Shown here one piece after another: positions 1 through 5,382 of a DNA stretch of 7,139 bases. The stretch covers positions 1-7,139 of the forward strand of contig JAANWY010000325.1 in assembly GCA_018263655.1 (NCBI GenBank), given 5' to 3'. The notes beneath the pieces were generated by a model. That model had not been told where the DNA came from. It saw nothing but the letters and a program-made list of their open reading frames with translations, and did not search any database. The translations under genes were made by a program, and so were the position numbers. Positions within the stretch are counted from its first letter, which is position 1; the number at the start of each line of letters is the position of its first letter. The DNA comes from Anaerolineales bacterium (GTDB lineage Bacteria; Chloroflexota; Anaerolineae; Epilineales; JAANWY01).

Positions 1-11
1 TCTTCCGATCT
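1..11 (+). other. Residual Illumina adapter end
   Basis: The first 11 bases, TCTTCCGATCT, are identical to the 3' end shared by standard Illumina adapters (which end GCTCTTCCGATCT). A match of this length exactly at base 1 is very unlikely by chance. It indicates an untrimmed read end incorporated into the assembly, so these bases should not be read as genomic sequence. Confidence 0.88.
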
Positions 12-42
12 AAATTCGGTTCAGAAACAGCCTCTTGCTCGC

Positions 43-90
43 CGAAGGTCTCCTGACCGAGGCGAATGGGGCTCGGTCAGGAGACCTTCG
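43..90. repeat. Perfect 19-bp inverted repeat (hairpin)
   Basis: The arm CGAAGGTCTCCTGACCGAG (43-61) is the exact reverse complement of 72-90, separated by a 10-nt GC-rich spacer (62-71). Neither side is followed by a T-tract, so it is not a classic intrinsic terminator. It may be a REP-like dispersed palindrome, or a processing or termination signal for a gene lying beyond the contig edge. It ends about 54 nt upstream of the promoter at 144-172. Confidence 0.85.
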
Positions 91-143
91 CCCAGCACGC
101 CAGGCAATTTAACATTGTCGAGGTAATTACACACGGATTTAGT

Positions 144-172
144 TTGGCAGTCAATGGGTCTTGTGCTATAAT
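144..172 (+). promoter_or_regulatory. Sigma-70-type promoter with extended -10
   Basis: TTGGCA (144-149) and TATAAT (167-172) are separated by 17 nt, and a TGC precedes the -10 box (TGn extended -10 element). Transcription would begin near 179. This leaves a leader of about 44 nt before the ATG at 223. It drives the BFN-family gene. Confidence 0.82.
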
Positions 173-222
173 GAGTCCGCACCGGCGCGGATGGCCGGGT
201 GTCTCGGAAAGGAGCGGCGTCG

Positions 223-750
223 ATGATCGAAGTGAATGTCGACAGTATACGTGTCAGTCTCATATCTCAGCAGCGCGTGGTTGTTCTTCGAGAGTTGGAC
301 AGCAGTCGCTATCTGCCCATTTGGATCGGCCCCTTCGAGGCTGACGCCATCACTATCGCTTTGCAAGGGGTGGAAATTCCGCGTCCTTTGACCCACGACT
401 TGCTGAAGCGCGTCATCGACGAGGTCGGCGGCGAAGTCTCTCACATCCTCGTCAACGACCTGCGGGATGACACGTTCTATGCCCGTATCGTGATGGACGT
501 CAACGGTCGACACTCCGAAGTCGACTCTCGCCCGAGTGATGCCATCGCTCTGGCAGTTCGCGCCCGAGTACCCATCTTTGTTGTGGAAGACGTCATGGAT
601 CGCGCCGGCGTCGAGCCTTCCGAGGAGGATGTGGAGCTCCGTGACGATGTTGTTCTGACGCCAGAGGAAGAGGAGAAACTAGACGTCTTCCGTGACTTCG
701 TCGAAACACTCGACATGGATGACCTCGACGAGGATGAGGAAGACACGTAA
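223..750 (+). CDS. Bifunctional nuclease (BFN/DUF151) family protein
   Basis: This 175-aa protein matches the BFN/DUF151 family (Thermotoga TM0160-like). Plant members have been reported to have DNase and RNase activity, but the bacterial role is not well defined. Family hallmarks visible are LPIWIG (residues 31-36) running into FEADAI, RPLTHDL (54-60) and DSRPSDAIALAVR (101-113). The last 30 residues are strongly acidic, ending DDLDEDEEDT, and I see no UvrB/UvrC-type C-terminal motif. The start at ATG 223 is chosen because AAAGGAG (208-214) lies 8 nt upstream; a GTG at 199 is in frame but would place that ribosome site inside the gene. The gene has its own promoter at 144-172 and is followed by a 294-nt non-coding gap, so it is probably transcribed separately from dnaB. 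The family call is firm; the nuclease activity is inferred from the family. Confidence 0.93.
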   Translation: MIEVNVDSIRVSLISQQRVVVLRELDSSRYLPIWIGPFEADAITIALQGVEIPRPLTHDLLKRVIDEVGGEVSHILVNDLRDDTFYARIVMDVNGRHSEVDSRPSDAIALAVRARVPIFVVEDVMDRAGVEPSEEDVELRDDVVLTPEEEEKLDVFRDFVETLDMDDLDEDEEDT

Positions 751-1044
751 CCTTCATCCACTGTGCAGCGAAGGGCCGGCTCCTTGCACGCCTCTCAGGC
801 CGTCCCGGATGTCTTACGCTCGTGCTTGCAACGGGCGTTGCATTCAGTGCAACACATGGCACACATGATCTTCCACACTTGACAGGTTCATTGCAGTCCT
901 CGCTTGACCCAGTGTGCCCTTCGAAATATACTTGCCCGTTTGGGCCTTGATTTGAAACCTTGGTAACACCTCGATCAATCTGATCTCAACGTGGGCAGGA
1001 GCCGCTACAGCGTCGTGCGCCGCGAGAGTGTGTGAGGAGAATCC
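751..1044 (+). other. Intergenic region between the BFN gene and dnaB
   Basis: I see no convincing gene on either strand. The region contains a small alternating inverted repeat: GCAAC at 828-832, GTTGCA at 837-842 and TGCAAC at 848-853. These could pair in two mutually exclusive hairpins. The dnaB promoter (904-932) and a leader of roughly 105 nt follow. No intrinsic terminator with a T-run is apparent after the BFN gene. Confidence 0.6.
904..932 (+). promoter_or_regulatory. Probable dnaB promoter
   Basis: TTGACC (904-909) and TATACT (927-932) are separated by 17 nt, each differing from the sigma-70 consensus by one base. Initiation near 939 would give a 5' leader of about 105 nt. A perfect TTGACA at 879-884 lacks a -10 box at the right distance. 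Confidence 0.68.
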
Positions 1045-2808
1045 ATGGCAACAGATAGACTTCCTCCACAAAACATAGACGCCGAGATTTCGGTTCTCGG
1101 CAGTTTGCTAATAGACTCCGAGGCCATCATTAAGATTGCCTCGTTTCTGCGCCCAGATGACTTCTATCGCGAGAGTCATGGGCTGATTTACGCTGCCATC
1201 CTGCGGCTCTTTGAGCGCCGCGAGCCGGCAGACATGGTGACGGTCAGCGACGAGCTCGACCGTCACGACCAGTTGGAGCAAGTCGGCGGCCAGGCTTACC
1301 TGACATCGCTCATCAGCCGGGTGCCGACGTCGGTACACATTGAACACTACGCCCGTATCGTAGAATCCACTGCGGTTCGCCGCCGGCTCATCAATGCGGC
1401 CGGCCAGATTGCCGCCTTGGCCCACGAAGAGGCTGAGGATGTCCGCACGACCATCGACGAAGCCGAGCGCGTCCTCTTCCAGGTGTCCGAGCGCCAGCTC
1501 AGTCAGGACCTGACACCGATTGGCCGCATCCTCAGCAAGTACTTCGACCAGATTGAATACCTGTACGAAAATCAGGGCGAGATGACGGGTACCCCTACCG
1601 GTTTCGCCGACCTGGACAAGCTCCTCAGTGGGTTGCAACCCTCGGACCTCATCATCATCGCCGGCCGGCCAGGTATGGGCAAGACCTCACTCACGCTCTC
1701 ATTAGCCCAGTACATGGCCGTCGAGCACAAGAAGTGCGTGGCCATCTTTACGCTGGAGATGGCCGGCGAGCAGCTTGCGCAGCGCATGATCTCATCCGAG
1801 ACGGGCATTGATTCCCAGCGCCTGCGGGTCGGCGAAATCCGCGATGACGAGATCGAACAGATCGCGCGGGCCATTGGCCTGTTGTCGGATACAGAGATCT
1901 TTATCGACGATACGCCCGCCATCTCGACGATGGAGCTGCGCACGAAAGCGCGCCGGCTGGCCACCGAACGCGACCTCGATCTGGTCATCCTCGACTACAT
2001 GCAGCTCATGCGCTCGGGGATACGGACTGACAACCGCGTCCAGGAGATTTCGTACATCTCGCGCGCTCTCAAGGCCTTAGCGCGTGAGCTCCGGGTGCCC
2101 GTCATAGCGGCTTCGCAGCTCTCCCGCGCCGTGGAGAGCCGGCAGGACAAGCGCCCGATTCTGTCTGATCTACGTGAGAGCGGCTGTCTTACCGGAGAGA
2201 GCCTGGTGACGCTGGCCGACAGCGGTGCACGAGTCCCCATTCGAGACTTGGTTGGACAGTCAGGTTTCACCGTGTGGGCGTTGAGCGAAGAGACGTTCAA
2301 GCTGGAGCCGGCTGAAGTCAGTCGCGCGTTCTCAACAGGTACGAAGCCCGTCTATCGTATAACGACGCGCCTGGGGCGTTCTATTTGTGCGACGGCAAAT
2401 CATAAGTTCCGCACGATCAATAGGTGGAAGCGTCTAGATGAACTCGAAGTAGGTGAGCGTATTGCTCTACCACGCTCCATCTCTACCTCGTCACTGGCGT
2501 CAATGAGCAATGTTGTTTCTATTGAGGTGGAAGGCGAAGCCGAGGTCTATGATTTGACGGTTCCAGGTCCACACAGTTTCGTCGCCAACGAAATCATTGT
2601 CCACAACAGCATTGAGCAGGACGCAGATATCGTCATGTTCATCTACCGTGACGAGGTCTACAACGAGCACACCGATCGCCCCCACGTCGCAGAGATCCTC
2701 GTGGCTAAGCATCGCAACGGCCCGACGGGCAAGATCGACCTGGCCTTTATGGCCGAGCAGGCCAAGTTTGTGAATCTGTACCGCGCACCAGCGCCTGTTG
2801 AGGTGTAG
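1045..2808 (+). CDS. dnaB: Replicative DNA helicase DnaB, intein-containing precursor
   Basis: This encodes the hexameric ATP-driven helicase that unwinds DNA at the replication fork. The precursor is 587 aa. Removing the intein (residues 381-521) leaves a 446-aa helicase, a normal DnaB length. The N-terminal domain begins with the typical PPQNIDAEISVLGSLL. Walker A is GRPGMGKT (207-214), Walker B is LDLVILDY (310-318, Asp317), and VIAASQLSR (353-361) holds the conserved Gln358. The late KHRNGPTG motif (555-562 of the precursor) carries the arginine finger. ATG 1045 is preceded by GAGGAG (1034-1039) with a 5-nt spacer. The intein lies between RESG and SIEQDAD, in a highly conserved core region, so active helicase requires splicing. 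The gene heads a tightly spaced set with DnaD- and DnaC-like partners. Confidence 0.98.
   Translation: MATDRLPPQNIDAEISVLGSLLIDSEAIIKIASFLRPDDFYRESHGLIYAAILRLFERREPADMVTVSDELDRHDQLEQVGGQAYLTSLISRVPTSVHIEHYARIVESTAVRRRLINAAGQIAALAHEEAEDVRTTIDEAERVLFQVSERQLSQDLTPIGRILSKYFDQIEYLYENQGEMTGTPTGFADLDKLLSGLQPSDLIIIAGRPGMGKTSLTLSLAQYMAVEHKKCVAIFTLEMAGEQLAQRMISSETGIDSQRLRVGEIRDDEIEQIARAIGLLSDTEIFIDDTPAISTMELRTKARRLATERDLDLVILDYMQLMRSGIRTDNRVQEISYISRALKALARELRVPVIAASQLSRAVESRQDKRPILSDLRESGCLTGESLVTLADSGARVPIRDLVGQSGFTVWALSEETFKLEPAEVSRAFSTGTKPVYRITTRLGRSICATANHKFRTINRWKRLDELEVGERIALPRSISTSSLASMSNVVSIEVEGEAEVYDLTVPGPHSFVANEIIVHNSIEQDADIVMFIYRDEVYNEHTDRPHVAEILVAKHRNGPTGKIDLAFMAEQAKFVNLYRAPAPVEV
2185..2607 (+). 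mobile_element. DnaB mini-intein, no homing endonuclease
   Basis: This 141-residue self-splicing protein element lies in frame within dnaB. Block A begins C-L-T-G-E-S-L (Cys381 of the precursor, the nucleophile). Block B is GRSICATANH (Thr450, His453). Block F is VYDLTVPGPHSF (Asp503, His510). Block G is IIVHN followed by Ser, giving His520, Asn521 and +1 Ser522. All residues expected for class 1 splicing are present, so it should be active. No LAGLIDADG endonuclease separates the two halves; a short linker around 480-490 joins them. From memory, both the site (RESG/SIEQDAD) and sequence closely resemble the Synechocystis PCC6803 DnaB intein. A hand count gives about 51% GC for 2341-2520 against about 63% for the extein stretch 1921-2100, consistent with separate ancestry. 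Confidence 0.97.
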
Positions 2809-2838
2809 CCCGATTGGAGCAACTGCGGGAGATGAAAG

Positions 2839-3123
2839 ATGCCTAAGGTCATAGTTCCGGTAAAGGAAGAGATTTTGAGGTCGGTTGAGCGACGCAGGGC
2901 CAGCGGTGCGGTGAGTGATGCAAGTCAACACTTGGCAGAATTGATCGACCTAGGCTTCGAACATCGCTTGGGACAATTGTACCAGGAATTCGAAGCCGGC
3001 GAGATCAGTCTGGAATACTTCGCTGATGAGTTGGGCCTGGGTCTCCGTGATCTCTACGCCGCGTTGGAAAAACGCGGGTGGCCTACATCAAACATCCCGA
3101 CCCAAGCTACGATCCGACAGTAG
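2839..3123 (+). CDS. Small RHH/HTH-like (UPF0175-like) protein
   Basis: This 94-aa protein has no certain assignment. Residues 3-41 (PKVIVPVKEEI, then two helices ending LAELIDLGF) look like a ribbon-helix-helix dimerisation and DNA-binding unit. Residues 47-83 (LYQEFEAGEISLEYFADELG, then DLYAALEKRGWP) resemble the HTH of UPF0175-type antitoxins, where an 'LYxxGxISLxxAAxxLGxS...LxxRGIP' pattern is typical. It is probably a small DNA-binding regulator or an orphan antitoxin; no PIN or other toxin gene is adjacent. GGGAG (2827-2831) lies 7 nt before the ATG. The gene sits 30 nt after dnaB and 9 nt before the dnaD-like gene, so it is probably cotranscribed with them and could regulate the unit. 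The existence of the gene is well supported; its function is inference. Confidence 0.8.
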   Translation: MPKVIVPVKEEILRSVERRRASGAVSDASQHLAELIDLGFEHRLGQLYQEFEAGEISLEYFADELGLGLRDLYAALEKRGWPTSNIPTQATIRQ

Positions 3124-3132
3124 ACTGTAAGC

Positions 3133-3951
3133 ATGAAGAGCTTTTCTGGCTTTCCCGCCGGCAAGGTCGCGCACACCCCCTTGCCGAACCTGTTCTTCAC
3201 CGAGTTGCTGCCCATCATCGATGAGCTGGCAGAATTGAAGGTGACGCTGCACATCTTCTGGCGCCTGTACCACATGCGCGACTACCCGCGCTGCGTCAGC
3301 GATGCTCAGTTGGCCGGCGACACCACGCTGCTGCGCAGCTTAAACGAGTTAGGGCGACCGGTCCACGAAGCATTGGAAGAAGGCCTAGAGCATGCTGTAG
3401 CACGTGGGACACTCCTTAGGTTAAGCGCGGGAGCGGAGGTGCGGGGGAGCGGAGGTGCGGAGGGGGAGAGGAGCAGAGGGACAGGGGAGCAGGGAAGTCG
3501 GTCTAGACGGAGCGCCCAGGCGACTAAGCGACCACCCGACGACCCGACCACCTGGTACTTCCCGAACACGGCTCAGGGCCGGCGCGCCATCAAGCGCATC
3601 CAGGCCGGTGATTTGACCCTGCCAGAAGCCGGCCCGAGCGAAACCGTAAGCCAGGCTCCCGTCGAGTTGGAGCGCCCCAACATCTTCGTATTGTACGAGC
3701 GCCACATCGGCGTGCTCACCCCCTTCATTGCTGATGAATTGCGAGATGCCGAGCAAAACTACTCCGCCGAGTGGATTGAGGAAGCCTTCCGCATTGCGGT
3801 GGAACAGAACGTCCGCAAGTGGGCGTACGTACGCGGCATCCTCCGGCGGTGGTCGACAGAAGGACGAGACGATGGAACCGATCGGCAAGTATCTAAAGAA
3901 GATCCAGATCGATATATCTCGGGCCGATATGCCGACTACGTCGAGCACTGA
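3133..3951 (+). CDS. DnaD-domain replication initiation protein
   Basis: This 272-aa protein resembles DnaD/DnaB-type primosomal proteins, which remodel DNA and help recruit helicase and loader at origins or restart sites. Residues 1-97 look like the N-terminal winged-helix part (FPAGKVAHTPLPNLFFTELL opening). Residues 183-240 form the C-terminal DnaD domain: FVLYERHIGVLTP, then WIEEAFRIAVEQN, then KWAYVRGILRRW. The tail ending GRYADYVEH is of the kind I associate with Chloroflexota members. The linker (about 99-134) is low complexity, rich in Gly, Ser, Arg and Glu, and encoded by a G-rich tandem repeat; it looks like an in-frame insertion. The start has no strong Shine-Dalgarno site, so translation may be coupled to the gene ending 9 nt upstream. 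The last 80 nt overlap the next gene in another frame. Its position between helicase and loader genes fits a primosome role. Confidence 0.88.
   Translation: MKSFSGFPAGKVAHTPLPNLFFTELLPIIDELAELKVTLHIFWRLYHMRDYPRCVSDAQLAGDTTLLRSLNELGRPVHEALEEGLEHAVARGTLLRLSAGAEVRGSGGAEGERSRGTGEQGSRSRRSAQATKRPPDDPTTWYFPNTAQGRRAIKRIQAGDLTLPEAGPSETVSQAPVELERPNIFVLYERHIGVLTPFIADELRDAEQNYSAEWIEEAFRIAVEQNVRKWAYVRGILRRWSTEGRDDGTDRQVSKEDPDRYISGRYADYVEH
3429..3494 (+). repeat. G-rich tandem repeat inside the dnaD-like gene
   Basis: Two perfect 16-bp copies of GGGAGCGGAGGTGCGG lie head to tail (3429-3444, 3445-3460), followed by degenerate purine-rich units of the GGAGCAGAGGG/ACAGGGGAGCAGGG kind to 3494. The tract is almost pyrimidine-free on the + strand and holds six runs of at least three G, so a G-quadruplex could form. 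It encodes roughly residues 99-121 of the DnaD-like protein without breaking the frame. Similar 'GGGGAGCAGGGGAGC' repeats are common intergenic elements in cyanobacteria and Chloroflexota. Confidence 0.85.
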
Positions 3952-4075
3952 CGGCTCCGACGGCGACCTGCCCGGGGATGCCGGGCGTGGCGACTCAGAC
4001 CACAACGCCTGCCCTATTTGCCAAGGCCTGGGATTCATCACGCGGGATGTCCCTGTAGGACATCCCGAGTTCTGA
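3872..4075 (+). CDS. N-terminal Zn-ribbon part of a split DnaC-like helicase loader
   Basis: This 67-aa frame starts MEPIGKYLKKI and ends CPICQGLGFITRDV, then PVGHPEF, before TGA. The CxxC pair (Cys47, Cys50) followed by RDVPVGHP resembles the N-terminal zinc-binding region that precedes the AAA+ domain in DnaC-like loaders. The intact family continues as roughly 'GHPDFGKLFPCxCKQEEL'. The downstream frame resumes exactly there (LFPSCKQEEL) and in the same phase, so the TGA at 4073-4075 splits what was one gene. ATG 3872 has GAAGGA (3859-3864) 7 nt upstream and overlaps the dnaD-like gene by 80 nt. The piece could be a pseudogene fragment, a genuine short Zn protein from gene fission, or an assembly-error artefact. 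The second Cys pair is also reduced to Ser-Cys. Confidence 0.65.
   Translation: MEPIGKYLKKIQIDISRADMPTTSSTDGSDGDLPGDAGRGDSDHNACPICQGLGFITRDVPVGHPEF
4043..4067 (+). repeat. Perfect 10-bp hairpin just upstream of the in-frame TGA
   Basis: CGGGATGTCC (4043-4052) pairs perfectly with GGACATCCCG (4058-4067) across the loop CTGTA. It lies within the codons for the conserved RDVPVGHP segment and ends 5 nt before the TGA at 4073. No T-run follows, so it is not a standard terminator. It may be chance pairing within a constrained coding stretch or a structure affecting translation of the split loader gene. Confidence 0.7.
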
Positions 4076-4078
4076 CTT

Positions 4079-5275
4079 GTGCTCTTCCCATCGTGCAAGC
4101 AGGAAGAACTAGAAGCGACCCGCCTGTCCGATCTGCGTCGTGCCAGCAACTTGGGCATGCTGTCGCACATGACATTCGATAGTTTCTTATCAGAGGGTAT
4201 TGGGCTGAATGCCGAGAAGCAGCGGAACCTGCGGCAGGCGTTCGAACAGGCCAAGCGCTTCGCCGGAGATCCACACGGGTGGCTTGTCTTGAAAGGTGGC
4301 TATGGCTGCGGCAAGACACATCTAGCAGCCGCCATCGCCAACTACCGGATCAAACGAGGCTATCCCGCTCTCTTCATCGTCGTCCCCGATCTGTTGGATC
4401 ACCTGCGCGCGGCATTCAGTCCATCTGGCGGCGTCACATACGATGAGCGCTTCGACAGTGTGCGTACGATCCCACTCCTTATCCTGGACGACCTGGGGAC
4501 GCATGCCGCCAGCCAGTGGGCACAGGAAAAACTCTATCAGATCTTCAACCATCGCTATAACGCTCAGCTCCCGACGGTCATCACCACCAATCACGAATTA
4601 GAAGAAATCGACTTGAGGCTTCGCTCCCGCATGGTCGATCCATCGCTCTCTACCATTTGCACAATTGTAGCGCCAGACTTCCGCCGTGCCGGCGTCGGCG
4701 GAGACGATTCTGAGCTCAGCAGCCTGAGTCTACATCAGGATCAGACGTTCTCCAGTTTTGAAATGCGGACCGGTGAACTAGATCGTGAGAAGCGCGAAAA
4801 TCTGAAGCGCGGCTACGGCCTCGCCCGCACTTTCGCCGAAAACCCTGACGGGTGGCTCGTCCTGACGGGGACCTACGGTTGCGGCAAGACGCACCTGGCG
4901 GCCGCCACCGCCAATTTTCGCGCCGATCTCGGGTATCCCCCGCTGTTCGTCACCGTCGCCGACCTGCTGGATCACCTGCGGGCTACCTTCAGCCCCAACA
5001 GTCAGGTATCCTACGATAAGCTGTTTGAGCAAGTGCGGACAGCCGACTTACTCGTGTTGGATGATCTGATGACACAGAGCGCAACGCCCTGGGCACGAGA
5101 GAAGCTCTACCAGTTGTTCGACTATCGCTACAATGCCCGCTTGCCCACCGTCATCACCATGAACGAGACGCTGGACGAGGTCGACGCGCGGCTGCGTTCA
5201 CGCATGCTCGACCGGTCGCGCTGCACGATCTTCGCTATGAAGGTTCCCAGCTATAGAAAAAAGGGAAGCAAGTAG
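4079..5275 (+). CDS. DnaC/DnaI-like helicase loader ATPase, tandem AAA+ domains
   Basis: This 398-aa protein contains two consecutive DnaC-type AAA+ domains; such ATPases load the DnaB ring onto DNA. Domain 1 has Walker A GGYGCGKT (73-80), Walker B LLILDD (133-138), sensor-1 Asn171 and RLRSRM (180-185). Domain 2 has GTYGCGKT (264-271), LLVLDD (324-329), Asn362 and RLRSRM (371-376). Corresponding motifs are offset by exactly 191 residues, so this is a tandem duplication with no net indel in the core. DNA divergence between copies indicates it is old. Both sites look catalytically competent. GTG 4079 is the first possible start after the TGA at 4073 and has no clear ribosome site, so translation may depend on reinitiation; ATG 4157 is an alternative. 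The residues before about 30 continue the Zn-ribbon region encoded upstream. Confidence 0.88.
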   Translation: MLFPSCKQEELEATRLSDLRRASNLGMLSHMTFDSFLSEGIGLNAEKQRNLRQAFEQAKRFAGDPHGWLVLKGGYGCGKTHLAAAIANYRIKRGYPALFIVVPDLLDHLRAAFSPSGGVTYDERFDSVRTIPLLILDDLGTHAASQWAQEKLYQIFNHRYNAQLPTVITTNHELEEIDLRLRSRMVDPSLSTICTIVAPDFRRAGVGGDDSELSSLSLHQDQTFSSFEMRTGELDREKRENLKRGYGLARTFAENPDGWLVLTGTYGCGKTHLAAATANFRADLGYPPLFVTVADLLDHLRATFSPNSQVSYDKLFEQVRTADLLVLDDLMTQSATPWAREKLYQLFDYRYNARLPTVITMNETLDEVDARLRSRMLDRSRCTIFAMKVPSYRKKGSK

Positions 5276-5277
5276 AG

Positions 5278-5382
5278 CTGACTGATTCACCCCCACGCCG
5301 GAACGCGGCACGCCGAGGGGCTCTTGTTCTACTTGCGATAGCCCTGATCCTCGCCACGCTCACATTTGTTTTCAGTAACACG
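5278..5382 (+). other. Probable N-terminal membrane-anchor extension of the hydrolase gene
   Basis: The hydrolase reading frame stays open upstream of TTG 5383 back to a TAG at 5254, but contains no ATG, GTG or TTG there. From CTG 5278 it would read M-T-D-S-P-H-A-G-N-A-A-R-R-G followed by a hydrophobic run ALVLLAIALILATLTFVF. That is a textbook positive-inside signal anchor or signal peptide. An AAGGG lies at 5261-5265, 12 nt before the CTG; GTA 5272 is a possible decayed GTG. Either a non-canonical start or a mutated or misread start codon is implied. Confidence 0.6.

Noticed and set aside
477..761. Serine-rich minus-strand frame
   Set aside because: The serine runs are the reverse complement of the acidic codons in the BFN protein tail; no independent coding signal.
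879..884. Perfect TTGACA as a dnaB -35 box
   Set aside because: No acceptable -10 element lies 16-18 nt downstream; the TTGACC/TATACT pair at 904-932 is much better.
2185..2607. Homing endonuclease within the intein
   Set aside because: Only a linker of about 15 residues separates the N- and C-terminal splicing halves, with no LAGLIDADG or HNH motif.
4073..4075. TGA as selenocysteine or reassigned codon
   Set aside because: The position corresponds to a non-Cys residue in the family, no hairpin lies immediately downstream as a bacterial SECIS would require, and TGA is used as a normal stop at 3949-3951 and 7072-7074.
4081..4093. Near match (11 of 13) to the Illumina adapter end next to the aberrant TGA
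   Set aside because: The bases CTCTTCCCA encode the family-expected Leu-Phe-Pro, so the similarity is probably coincidental. It remains a reason to inspect reads there.
3421..4254. Long open frame (277 codons) on the minus strand across the DnaD-like gene
   Set aside because: It lies opposite a recognisable DnaD-domain gene and loader start; its translation is low complexity and matches no family. It is an antisense shadow in GC-rich DNA.
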